Assembly (NCBI GenBank): GCA_903882765.1
Contig: CAIRYE010000239.1
Coordinates: 1 to 15,906 of the forward strand
DNA from: an uncultured Anaerolineae bacterium
GTDB lineage: Bacteria > Chloroflexota > Anaerolineae > Anaerolineales > Villigracilaceae
Length of the DNA: 15,906 nt
Reading direction: 5' to 3'
Shown here one piece after another: positions 1 to 7,163 of the stretch (the stretch's first letter is position 1; each line of letters starts with the position of its first letter). The translations under genes and the position numbers were made by a program. The notes under the pieces are model-generated. The model saw nothing but the letters and a program-made list of their open reading frames with translations. It did no database searches and was not told the origin of the DNA.

Positions 1-1212
1 ATATAGGTTGATCTGCCAAATTCCATCACCAATTCTTTGCATCGGTAGGGGAGAAGTCCAATCGTACGGATTTAGCTGGACAGTTATGATCTCGTTAGAA
101 GGGCTAGACGGCGGGACAGTTACGCGAAGTGTTACAGGTTGTTCCTCAGGATCAGAGCTCCATCCAAAAATATCATCTCGAAATTCAGAATCGTTAGCGG
201 GTACGATGATATGCCTAACAACGAAATCGCCAACAGAGTTTTTCTCAGCGTTCCAAAAGCCATCACCGAACGTATATTTATACTGAAATGTACCACCTGC
301 CGGCAATAATAACGTGACGGAAAATTCGCCATTGCCTTGGTCGGTCAAGGCGAATGCGCCGATGTTTTCGTTCTCTAGGTTAGTAGTCGAGGCTTCGTCA
401 ATGCTTTGAGCTGCACCCCAATCACCAATGATCTTCACCGATTGCGTAGAGAAGTTGTGGTTTAGCGATTTTCCAACGAAGGTGATTTTTACTAATTCTG
501 TCTTCACCAAGGCTATATTCGCCTCGGTAGCCATACCTTCCGCAATAAGCGCGGCTTGCTGATAGCTGGCGTAAGTTCCATCGATCGACCGTATAGTGAT
601 TCTGTTTTCACCGGAGAGAAGCCCATTGATCTCAAATTTTCCTAGCCCGTTGGTTACAGCCTCAATGCCGGATACATTAATTTGAATATCGGGGATTGGT
701 TCGCCAGTGACAGAATCGTTGATAGTTCCTCTAATTTGGCCGTACCGTTCGGGAACCTGGCTGCCTTTCCACTTCGCCAGAATATCGTGGACTGCACCGC
801 CATCCTCATTAAAGAACATCCTATAATCGATAGGTTCACCAAAGGAACTCACTTCGGCATTTTGAGAATTTCCTTGAACCAAATACTTGTAATATATTGT
901 AGAAGTTTTTGGCAGTTGAATCTGGGCTTGAAACAAGGATGGTGAAATTTTTGTCATTTCATAAAAGCGCGGATTCACCCCCAAGCCCGTGATTGGATCC
1001 AGGATACTCAGCACGATCGTTTCGTTTTCAGATATCGGTTCTCGAACCTCAACATTAAACTCCACCGGTACCGAGGAAACCTTCTGACTTGAATTTTTCC
1101 CGCCTATCAACTGATCGGTGATTTGATCGATTTTAGGAAAGGATCCACAAGAGGATAATAAAATTACAATTATTACAAAAAAGCAAACTATTTGGACTTT
1201 TTTTGAGATCAT
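1..1212 (-). CDS. Lipoprotein with carbohydrate-binding-like beta domains (3' end outside window)
   Basis: The frame is open from an ATG at 1212 to the left edge (404 residues, C-terminus missing). The start has a strong ribosome site, GGAGG, five bases upstream. Residues 1-22 form a short lipoprotein signal: K4-K5, a hydrophobic run, then lipobox L-S-S-C with lipidated Cys22, so the protein should be anchored on the outer face of the cytoplasmic membrane. Residues about 50-150 are a beta-rich domain. Residues about 156-238 resemble a carboxypeptidase-regulatory-like (transthyretin-type) domain, with a GxIxD..TGEPIPD opening and TNGLGKFEI. Residues about 240-338 resemble a CBM20/AMPK-type glycogen-binding fold: GDWG at 263-266, FQYKYTFGDGFW at 309-320. 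From about 358 another similar domain begins. It lies 53 bp downstream of tatC on the same strand and may be cotranscribed. No catalytic domain is visible. A role in polysaccharide binding is inferred from fold resemblance only. Confidence 0.8.
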   Translation of the reverse strand, partial: MISKKVQIVCFFVIIVILLSSCGSFPKIDQITDQLIGGKNSSQKVSSVPVEFNVEVREPISENETIVLSILDPITGLGVNPRFYEMTKISPSLFQAQIQLPKTSTIYYKYLVQGNSQNAEVSSFGEPIDYRMFFNEDGGAVHDILAKWKGSQVPERYGQIRGTINDSVTGEPIPDIQINVSGIEAVTNGLGKFEINGLLSGENRITIRSIDGTYASYQQAALIAEGMATEANIALVKTELVKITFVGKSLNHNFSTQSVKIIGDWGAAQSIDEASTTNLENENIGAFALTDQGNGEFSVTLLLPAGGTFQYKYTFGDGFWNAEKNSVGDFVVRHIIVPANDSEFRDDIFGWSSDPEEQPVTLRVTVPPSSPSNEIITVQLNPYDWTSPLPMQRIGDGIWQINLY

Positions 1213-1265
1213 CCGAACCTCCACTCGATCCTACAGGGCGTTTCAATCGAAAATTTCAAGGAGAA

Positions 1266-2174
1266 TTAATTAACGGGGCTGTCTGTTTTGATCGCCATAT
1301 TAGCTACCCAGCTAAAAAGAATACTAATAAAATAAAGCCCGATCATCGGGGCCATCACTAATGACATATTTACTGGGTCTACAGTTGGGGTGATCACTGC
1401 CGCGATCACGGAGACCACTACAACTGCCATCCTCCATTGTTTTAATAACATAGAAGGATTTATCCAACCCATTGATGAAATTCCAAAAATAACCAGTGGA
1501 AATTCAAAAGATACACCGATCCAAAACATAATTCCGGTGACAAAATCAAAGTAAGATTGCGGCCTTAATTTTGTGCTCACGCCCATAAAATCAAGTAAAA
1601 ATGGCAGCGTGGATGGCAGCAAAAAGTAATAGGCAAACGCTAAGCCAGAAACAAAAAATAACAAGGCAAATGGTATGGTGATCAGGCTTACTTTGCGTGA
1701 CCTAGGCATAAGACCAGGGGCGATAAATAGCCAAATCTCAAAGGTTATATAAGGTAAAGCAAATGCAACACCCAATAACAGGGCGACCTTCATAAAAACG
1801 CCGAGCGATTCGGTTACCTCAATAGCCTGCAGGGACGCCAACCCACCCACTGGCTGAGCAATAAAGGCAATGATCTGATCGGTAAACGTAAAAGAAAAGA
1901 GTATTGAAACAACGAGAAACAACAAAGACCGTAACAGGTGCTTCCGAAAATCTTCAATTTGATCAAAAAAGATACTTGGGGATTTAAAAACTTCTGACGC
2001 CGCCTCCATCACAGGACGATCATCAGGGACATCACTAAAAAATTTGCCAAATTTAGAATTATTGATCCAGTTGGAAATTGGAGAAAACAATAATTTTAAT
2101 AATTTAAATGGAAGACTGATCAAAAAAAAGATCAGTCTAAGCGGACTTAACAATATTTTTATAAATAATTTCAT
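1266..2174 (-). CDS. tatC: Sec-independent (twin-arginine) protein translocase subunit TatC
   Basis: TatC is the multi-spanning membrane receptor that binds twin-arginine signal peptides of folded exported proteins and nucleates the Tat complex. I use the ATG at 2174 (302 aa). The frame extends to a TTG at 2195 directly after the tatA stop, and neither start has a good ribosome site. Family signatures, numbered from the ATG: RKHLL near 77-81, the FIAPGL loop at 150-155 (Phe150 matches E. coli Phe94), GVSFEFPL with Glu224 (E. coli Glu170), and ITPTVDP near 261-267. Six membrane spans fit the core. Two features are odd. About 65 extra N-terminal residues hold a hydrophobic/basic stretch (residues 1-33) before the core. 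The residues matching the two acidic signal-peptide-binding positions are changed: E. coli Glu103 aligns with Ser159 and Glu15 with Asp75. It follows the tatA/B-type gene in one transcription unit. Confidence 0.93.
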   Translation of the reverse strand: MKLFIKILLSPLRLIFFLISLPFKLLKLLFSPISNWINNSKFGKFFSDVPDDRPVMEAASEVFKSPSIFFDQIEDFRKHLLRSLLFLVVSILFSFTFTDQIIAFIAQPVGGLASLQAIEVTESLGVFMKVALLLGVAFALPYITFEIWLFIAPGLMPRSRKVSLITIPFALLFFVSGLAFAYYFLLPSTLPFLLDFMGVSTKLRPQSYFDFVTGIMFWIGVSFEFPLVIFGISSMGWINPSMLLKQWRMAVVVVSVIAAVITPTVDPVNMSLVMAPMIGLYFISILFSWVANMAIKTDSPVN

Positions 2175-2195
2175 TGGCTGTTCGTTGGAAAACAA

Positions 2196-2486
2196 TTAAC
2201 TATTTGGTGCGTCTTGATCGGTGATGGTTCTGTTAACATCGGAAGATATTTGTTGAACCTCTTTTTCTAGGTCCTCTAACATGGCTTCACGCATCAATTT
2301 ATTGGGCAATTTCTGAATTTCCTCACCAGTTTTCCGCATCGCGCTCCACTCGGGAGAAAGGATAATTTTTCTAAGCCATCTGCCAATAGATTTTCCAGAG
2401 GCAGCCATATCCTTTGGCCCTAAGACAATGATTGCGATGATCACAATAAATGTGAACTCTCCAATACCTATACCAAAAATATCCAT
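2196..2486 (-). CDS. tatA: Twin-arginine translocase TatA/TatB-family subunit
   Basis: A 96-residue protein with the TatA/TatB plan: a short N-terminal membrane helix (about residues 8-22), the hinge VLGPKDM at about 21-27, then an amphipathic helix (GKSIGRWLRKII) and a polar acidic tail. Members of this family either form the translocation pore (TatA) or assist TatC in signal-peptide binding (TatB). Glu10 in the membrane helix and the VLGP hinge are more TatB-like, but in many Gram-positive-type lineages one protein does both jobs, so the symbol is approximate. The ATG at 2486 lies 2 bp after the nusB stop, and tatC follows almost directly. The adjacency to tatC supports the call. Confidence 0.88.
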   Translation of the reverse strand: MDIFGIGIGEFTFIVIIAIIVLGPKDMAASGKSIGRWLRKIILSPEWSAMRKTGEEIQKLPNKLMREAMLEDLEKEVQQISSDVNRTITDQDAPNS

Positions 2487-2488
2487 AC

Positions 2489-2941
2489 TTAATTTACTTT
2501 TGCGAAATATTCGTGAATTTCTTTTTCTCTATCAGCCAAACTACCCAAAACGCCATTGATAAACCTTGCGGCGGACTCAGACCCGAACATTTTGGCTAAC
2601 TCAACGGCCTCATTAATGGCGACTTTTACGGGGGTATTCCCAGTTACCGCAAATTCCCATGTAGCTATGCGCAAAATATTTCGGTCAATCGGGGCTAATT
2701 GATCAAATGGCCAATCAGGAGCGTATTTTGCGATCACATTATCCAACTGGATCGCCAACGGAATGACTCCGACAATGATGTCATTCGAGAATTGAATCAT
2801 TTCATCAGAAAATTCGATCTTGGGATCTTCTTTGATTTCTGATATTCGTTGCGCAAATACAGAACCGGGCAGATGTTCGGTCATGTCAATTTCATATAGC
2901 ACTTGAAGAGCTACTGATCGAGCCCTGGTTCTTGCCTTCAT
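2489..2941 (-). CDS. nusB: Transcription antitermination factor NusB
   Basis: At 150 residues this is the normal NusB size. NusB binds boxA RNA with NusE (ribosomal protein S10) and is part of the rRNA antitermination complex; it acts in the cytoplasm. Motifs include the basic N-terminus RTRARSVALQVLYEID (residues 4-19), the central APIDRNILRIATWEF (83-97), and the near-invariant INEAVELAKMFG (109-120) followed by ARFINGVLGSL (125-135). The ATG at 2941 lies only 2 bp after the stop of the Asp23-like gene, indicating translational coupling. Asp23/YqhY-nusB is a known conserved neighbourhood in Firmicutes. The call is secure. Confidence 0.96.
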   Translation of the reverse strand: MKARTRARSVALQVLYEIDMTEHLPGSVFAQRISEIKEDPKIEFSDEMIQFSNDIIVGVIPLAIQLDNVIAKYAPDWPFDQLAPIDRNILRIATWEFAVTGNTPVKVAINEAVELAKMFGSESAARFINGVLGSLADREKEIHEYFAKVN

Positions 2942-2943
2942 TT

Positions 2944-3294
2944 TTAGATTTCGCCTTCGAATCGGATATTCTCAATGTGAATATTGATATGGCCGATCTC
3001 CATACCTATCATTTCAGATATTGCCCTAGAAATATGCATTTGGATATTTCTACTTACCTCACGCACATTATAGTTTGCCTTGAGGACTACATAGATATCC
3101 AAATAAACCAAGCCATCTTCCACCAATATTTTTACACCGTCGTAAAAGGGTTGTTTAAACAATCGGTCGATCCCGCTTGGCGCTTTCGACAGTGAATCAA
3201 CCCCCTCTACAGACAAAGCAGTCATTTTTGCTATGGTAAAAATGACATCGGGAGTTAGTGTGGTCTTTCCATTTACATCGTGGTTTTCTTTCAT
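2944..3294 (-). CDS. Asp23/Gls24 (YqhY-like) family protein
   Basis: About 116 residues matching the Asp23/Gls24 (DUF322) family: an N-terminal TPDVIFTIAKMTALSVEGVD stretch, a beta-rich middle with LVYLDIYVVLKANYNVREVSRNIQ, and the terminal GHINIHIENIRFE. The biochemical activity of the family is not settled. Some members sit at the membrane and respond to envelope or alkaline stress, and the Bacillus YqhY paralogue is linked genetically to acetyl-CoA carboxylase. Two tandem ATGs occur at 3297 and 3294. The GGAGG ribosome site is 3 bases from the first and 6 from the second, so I prefer 3294. It sits 11-14 bp after fabG and 2 bp before nusB, so it is part of the operon. Confidence 0.88.
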   Translation of the reverse strand: MKENHDVNGKTTLTPDVIFTIAKMTALSVEGVDSLSKAPSGIDRLFKQPFYDGVKILVEDGLVYLDIYVVLKANYNVREVSRNIQMHISRAISEMIGMEIGHINIHIENIRFEGEI

Positions 3295-3308
3295 CATCTT
3301 CCTCCGTA

Positions 3309-4067
3309 TTACATCATGGCCATTCCGCCATCAACTCCCAACACCTGGCCGGTAATATACCCAGCTTTATCCGATGCAAGGAACGTTACGGCGTACGCTA
3401 TTTCCTCAGGCTTACCTTTTCTGCCTAAAGGGATCATTTTCATTGCGGCTTCAAGGATCTCGACCGGCATCGTCTCTAGAATTTCTGTATCTATAAAACC
3501 TGGCGCGATCGCGTTTACAGTCACATGACGTGAAGAGACCTCGCGCGCTAATGCTTTGGTAAAACCGATCTGGCCGGCTTTAGAAGCAGAGTAATTGGTT
3601 TGGCCAGCATTTCCCATCTGCCCTGAGACAGAAGAAATATTGATGATACGTCCATAACGCTTTCGCATCATGTGTCGTATTGCTGCTTTTGAACAATTAA
3701 AGGTAGAACGAAGATTGGCATTCATTACTGAATCCCAATCGCTATCAGACATCATCATGATCAGGTTGTCGCGAGTAATTCCCGCGTTGTTTACCAAAAT
3801 ATGTAAATCGCCAAAGGTTTCAATCGCGAACTTCACTAGGTTTTGAGCTTCAATTGGCTCAGCTACATCCGCTTTAAAAGCCGCCGCGTTGCCACCGCTC
3901 GCGATTATTTCAGCGACAACTGCGTCCGCTTGGTCAGAAGAACGGTTGTAATTAACTACAACGTTCGCACCGCACCTACCGAATTCGAGCGCAATTGCCT
4001 TCCCAATCCCTCTTGAAGAACCGGTTACCACTACAACTTTTTCAGAAAAAATTTTTGATTCTGACAC
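3309..4067 (-). CDS. fabG: 3-oxoacyl-[acyl-carrier-protein] reductase FabG
   Basis: A classical short-chain dehydrogenase/reductase of 252 residues. FabG reduces 3-oxoacyl-ACP to 3-hydroxyacyl-ACP with NADPH in fatty-acid elongation. The Rossmann motif TGSSRGIG is at 15-22 (the Arg after Ser favours NADP), NNAG at 93-96, and the catalytic tetrad is Asn118, Ser146, Tyr159 and Lys163 (YSASK). The C-terminal GQVLGVDGGMAM is the usual FabG ending. The start is a GTG at 4067 with ribosome site AGGAGA at 4073-4078, six bases away. As a member of a large family it could act on another 3-keto substrate, but the sequence is FabG-like throughout and it leads an operon with Asp23/YqhY and nusB. Confidence 0.93.
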   Translation of the reverse strand: MSESKIFSEKVVVVTGSSRGIGKAIALEFGRCGANVVVNYNRSSDQADAVVAEIIASGGNAAAFKADVAEPIEAQNLVKFAIETFGDLHILVNNAGITRDNLIMMMSDSDWDSVMNANLRSTFNCSKAAIRHMMRKRYGRIINISSVSGQMGNAGQTNYSASKAGQIGFTKALAREVSSRHVTVNAIAPGFIDTEILETMPVEILEAAMKMIPLGRKGKPEEIAYAVTFLASDKAGYITGQVLGVDGGMAMM

Positions 4068-4087
4068 GATAATCTCCTAATTAAATC

Positions 4088-4114
4088 ATTATACTCTAAC
4101 GGTATTCCTGCCAA
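4088..4114 (-). promoter_or_regulatory. Probable sigma-70-type promoter for the fabG operon
   Basis: On the minus strand a perfect TATAAT (4093-4088) lies about 20 bases upstream of the fabG GTG. A TTGGCA (4114-4109) matches TTGACA at five of six positions with a 15-base spacer; an overlapping weaker TTTTTG would give 18. Transcription would start near 4081 and leave a leader of about 14 bases that holds the AGGAGA ribosome site. It lies in the 57-bp gap after the DUF1461 gene, so the fabG block may be transcribed separately from the two genes before it. Confidence 0.55.
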
Positions 4115-4124
4115 AAAGAACACA

Positions 4125-4775
4125 TCAAGAAGATTTTCGTTTCATTACAAAAAATAGCACAAGATTAATAAGAATGATGATCGCCAATATATACATGACC
4201 GCGTCTTGCCAAAATACGATCGGGAACAAACGAATCAACGAATCACTGACCAAAAAGAGCCAAGTATCCCCTTGGAAGAAAAGGGAATGGAACCACTCGA
4301 AAAATTTCCAGAACGAGATCGACGCGAAACCGCCAATGGAGACGATCGCGATCAAAGTGAACATGGAGGCGTAATAGACACCTTTATAAAAAGCAGAAAA
4401 ATCTTTTTGTTTATATGCCAAAAAAAGGATGGCGATAAACAAAACGAGGGTTTTTAGCATAGTCTGGTTCATCATGTCGATCACGTTTTTTACATCCACC
4501 AAATGGCTAATTTCTCTCTCATTGTAAATAGCTGTACCATCCAACATCTTTATGTCACTAAGGCTTTGGTACTCTTCACCAAACCGCAAATAGTCGATGG
4601 TCATACCACCCCAAGCGAGTCTATCTTCGATAGAAAATCCAAAAGTATCTGGTGGAAACCATGGCATTTGGTATTCGATCTTTAAAAACTGATGGGAGAT
4701 GAATAAGTTGACCACCATCATTGCGATAATTAAAGGTGTTGATAGAGCAATAAGAACTGTGTTGATTTTTTTCAT
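4125..4775 (-). CDS. TIGR01906/DUF1461 family integral membrane protein
   Basis: A 216-residue membrane protein with an N-terminal span (about 5-28), a loop of about 75 residues probably outside the cell, and three more spans (about 106-121, 134-155, 193-211) before a basic MKRKSS tail. It carries the conserved family blocks: NEREISHLVDVK at 85-96, WFHSLFFQGDTWLF at 161-174, and DSLIRLFPIVFWQD at 178-191. The biochemical role of the family is unknown; the conserved His and acidic residues near the membrane surface suggest more than a structural role but do not identify it. It follows the membrane/spermidine-synthase-like gene by 23 bp and is likely cotranscribed with it. Confidence 0.85.
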   Translation of the reverse strand: MKKINTVLIALSTPLIIAMMVVNLFISHQFLKIEYQMPWFPPDTFGFSIEDRLAWGGMTIDYLRFGEEYQSLSDIKMLDGTAIYNEREISHLVDVKNVIDMMNQTMLKTLVLFIAILFLAYKQKDFSAFYKGVYYASMFTLIAIVSIGGFASISFWKFFEWFHSLFFQGDTWLFLVSDSLIRLFPIVFWQDAVMYILAIIILINLVLFFVMKRKSS

Positions 4776-4798
4776 AAGACTTTTTTCTCTTCTAGTTA

Positions 4799-6334
4799 TT
4801 ATTCAGAATTTAATACGAAATTTAGCACCAAGTTGTTGGTCGCCCATTCAATTGGGTTCAAATCATCTGTATAGATCTTTCCAGGTTCATAGGTTATCGA
4901 AAAGTTATTGATAGCGACTGTTGAGGATTGAACTAAAAGATCTGTTGGGGGGTTGTTTTTGATCAGGGATAAATAATTTAGATAAAAGTTCGCCGCGCTG
5001 GTTGTCTCATTGCCGGCGACAATTACAGAGTTCATCGTATCTGGAATATCGATAATAAAAATATTAGGTAGAACTTGGTTGAGGGTAGTTGATAGATCAT
5101 TGATCAACCTGCGATCGTTGGGTGCCCGTCCAACATTGATCGCGATCAGACCGTTTTTAGTTAAATGGCTTTTGCAGATCTCAAAAAACTCGACGGTCGA
5201 GAGATGCGGCGGAATGTAAGGAGGGCGGTAAGCATCAACAACGATCAAATCATATTTATTTTCGGACCGATCCAGCATTGCTCTTCCATCTCCGATCAGC
5301 AGGTTTGTTCGATCGAGTGTGAGATGAAAATATTCTTCGCCCACTTCAACAATTTTCGGATCGATTTCGATCCCATCGATCACAACATTTGGGTAGATGT
5401 TCTTTGCCTGAAGAGCTGTAGTGCCCGCAGCAAAACCAACGATTGCCATGCGGTCGACCCGTTCTAATTCAAATTGAGCACTAAACATTGGGGCTACTAA
5501 AAACTGTTCCCACGGGCCGTTATAAAACAAGGTAGTGGGGTTGTACTGGGAATGGAATCCCTGCCCTTCATTTAATCGAAGTAAGATATCATCCCCGATC
5601 TGTAAAACCTCAATATAGTTGTAATCAGACTCACCTTCATATATCTGAGCCCCGGTTTGTTTGATTTTGTACTGAGTACTGATTGTTAGCAGAATGATGA
5701 TCAATGGAAGGATCAGGTACATTGCCGCAGCAACTACCTTTTTACTTGAATAAAAATAACCAATGATCGATATTGCCATCATCAGCAAGCTAAAGCTAAC
5801 GATGGTACGGGTTGTACCGATCAACCCAAATAGGAAAAGGGAGGGCAAAAAAGCGCCAAATACTGACCCAATGGTAGAGATCGCGTTGATCTGCCCAACG
5901 GTAGAACCAATATTTTCTTGTTTTTGGCTTTCTAGCCGAATAACATACGGTGTAGTACTTGCTAAAAGGATGATCGGCAGGCTGAACAAGATGATCGTGC
6001 TAACAAATGCCCCAGCCATGATGGGAAAATTTAGGTAGTCAAAAGCCCCAGCCGCGGTTCGTAGAATGGGCATTGAAATGAAGGGAACGATTCCCAGAAA
6101 GAAAGATCCCGCGATCAAAATTTGATAAAGAGTGGAGTAATTTGGATATTTGTCAGCAACTTTTCCGCCAAGCTGATACCCGATGGCAAAATATACCATG
6201 ATCAAACCAATGATGGTTGCCCAAACAAAATTGCTTGAGCCGTAGATGTTTTGTAATAATCTGGATGCGCCAAATTCAGCGGCTAAGGTCGTCATCCCTG
6301 TTACAAAAACTAGTAAATATTTAAAGTTGCGCAT
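4799..6334 (-). CDS. Fused membrane transporter-like / spermidine synthase-like protein
   Basis: A 511-residue two-part protein. Residues 1 to about 220 form seven or so hydrophobic segments, beginning with the typical GMTTLAAEFGASRLLQNIYGSS pattern (residues 13-34) of membrane proteins fused to spermidine-synthase domains. Residues about 235-500 form a class I methyltransferase-type fold like spermidine synthase: IVGFAAGTTALQ (298-309) as nucleotide loop, DGIEIDP (320-326), IGDGRAML (347-354) and YDLIVVDAYRP (361-371). True SpeE enzymes have GGGDGG and a DxxDP motif. Here the loop is GFAAGTT and the acidic motif is reduced to VVDAYRP, so an aminopropyltransferase on putrescine is uncertain and the real substrate is unknown. 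The ATG at 6334 has only a weak AAGG ribosome site. DUF1461 follows. Confidence 0.85.
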   Translation of the reverse strand: MRNFKYLLVFVTGMTTLAAEFGASRLLQNIYGSSNFVWATIIGLIMVYFAIGYQLGGKVADKYPNYSTLYQILIAGSFFLGIVPFISMPILRTAAGAFDYLNFPIMAGAFVSTIILFSLPIILLASTTPYVIRLESQKQENIGSTVGQINAISTIGSVFGAFLPSLFLFGLIGTTRTIVSFSLLMMAISIIGYFYSSKKVVAAAMYLILPLIIILLTISTQYKIKQTGAQIYEGESDYNYIEVLQIGDDILLRLNEGQGFHSQYNPTTLFYNGPWEQFLVAPMFSAQFELERVDRMAIVGFAAGTTALQAKNIYPNVVIDGIEIDPKIVEVGEEYFHLTLDRTNLLIGDGRAMLDRSENKYDLIVVDAYRPPYIPPHLSTVEFFEICKSHLTKNGLIAINVGRAPNDRRLINDLSTTLNQVLPNIFIIDIPDTMNSVIVAGNETTSAANFYLNYLSLIKNNPPTDLLVQSSTVAINNFSITYEPGKIYTDDLNPIEWATNNLVLNFVLNSE

Positions 6335-6370
6335 AATAATATTTTACCTTAGTAAACCAGTATCCTTCAC

Positions 6371-6399
6371 TTGACGGTTGGCTTAGCAAAAGATAAAAT
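6371..6399 (+). promoter_or_regulatory. Sigma-70-type promoter of rplY/ctc
   Basis: TTGACG at 6371-6376 and TAAAAT at 6394-6399 are separated by exactly 17 bases, a near-consensus housekeeping promoter. Transcription would begin near 6406, giving a leader of about 85 bases before the rplY start. The 6335-6490 gap also serves the divergent minus-strand gene, for which I see no convincing promoter. Confidence 0.7.
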
Positions 6400-6406
6400 A
6401 GAGAAC

Positions 6407-6467
6407 TGCGAAACAATTAGGTTTCGCACAAAACATTTTAAGGGCAAGGGTAACCAGGTGTTCTGGT
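6407..6467 (+). promoter_or_regulatory. Structured 5' leader of rplY (two hairpins)
   Basis: TGCGAAAC (6407-6414) and GTTTCGCA (6421-6428) form a perfect 8-bp hairpin with a 6-base loop right at the predicted transcript start. A second small hairpin pairs ACCAG (6453-6457) with CTGGT (6463-6467), 11 bases before the GAGGAG ribosome site at 6479-6484. Ribosomal-protein leaders are often autoregulatory. Whether this one binds L25, or the first hairpin simply protects the 5' end, cannot be told from the sequence. Confidence 0.45.
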
Positions 6468-6490
6468 GAGAGGTGTCCGAGGAGAATTTG

Positions 6491-7117
6491 ATGGAAAAAG
6501 TAATTTTTAAGGCAACAAAACGTACTGTAACCGGCAAACAGGTTAAACAACTCAGAAGGAGTGGTGAACTCCCTGCCGTTATTTACGGCACACATTTTGC
6601 ACCAACCGCTATTAGCCTAGAAGCTCATTCGACCGGTTTAGCTTTACCAAAATTAACTGGATCAAGCATTATCAACATTGAACTCGATGGTAAATTGATT
6701 CCGGTTTTGGTTCGAGAAACTCAGAAAAATTATGTCAAAAATATCTACACTCATGTAGATTTTCTTGCCGTTTCCTTAAATGAGAAGATCACTACCTCTG
6801 TAACTCTTCACTTCCATGGTCTTGCTCCAGCCATCAAGAATTTTTCCGCGGCTATCGTGCATAATATTGACTCGATCGAAGTTGAAGCACTTCCAAATGA
6901 CCTTCCTGAGAAGATCGAAGTTGATCTCACCAAATTAGCGAAACTTGGCGATGCTATTCATGTTCGCGATCTTGATATTTCAAAAAATGTCACCATTCTC
7001 TCTGATCTTGATGAGATGGTAGCTGTAGCCTCCGCTACTCACGATGAACCCGTTGAAGGTGGGGCAGGTTCTGTTGAACCTGAAGTCATCGAAAAAGCTA
7101 AAAAAGAAGCAGCTTAA
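6491..7117 (+). CDS. rplY: Ribosomal protein bL25 / general stress protein CTC
   Basis: 208 residues, the long CTC/TL5 form of bL25, which binds 5S rRNA in the large ribosomal subunit. The N-terminal beta-barrel (about 1-92) has the family pattern RxxTGKxxxxxLRRSGxLPAVIYG. The C-terminal domain (about 93-185) shows VDFLAVSLNEKITTSVTLHF and ends with LDEMVAVAS, followed by an acidic/Lys-Ala tail. I chose the ATG at 6491 because GAGGAG (6479-6484) lies six bases upstream. A GTG at 6473 in the same frame would place that ribosome site inside the coding region. It is a single-gene transcript with its own promoter and terminator. Confidence 0.94.
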   Translation: MEKVIFKATKRTVTGKQVKQLRRSGELPAVIYGTHFAPTAISLEAHSTGLALPKLTGSSIINIELDGKLIPVLVRETQKNYVKNIYTHVDFLAVSLNEKITTSVTLHFHGLAPAIKNFSAAIVHNIDSIEVEALPNDLPEKIEVDLTKLAKLGDAIHVRDLDISKNVTILSDLDEMVAVASATHDEPVEGGAGSVEPEVIEKAKKEAA

Positions 7118-7124
7118 TTTTGAC

Positions 7125-7163
7125 AAAAAAAACACCTCGGTTTTAAACCGAGGTGTTTTTTTA
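7125..7163. terminator. Bidirectional intrinsic terminator between rplY and moaE
   Basis: An almost perfect palindrome centred on 7144: ACACCTCGGTTT, one base, then AAACCGAGGTGT, flanked by a run of eight A on the left and seven T on the right. It can stop rplY transcripts reading right and moaCE transcripts reading left. Its right edge overlaps the moaE stop codon (7161-7163). Confidence 0.93.

Noticed and set aside
6473..6490. GTG at 6473 as the rplY start
   Set aside because: The GAGGAG ribosome site would fall inside the gene. The ATG at 6491 is perfectly spaced from it and matches the family's usual N-terminus.
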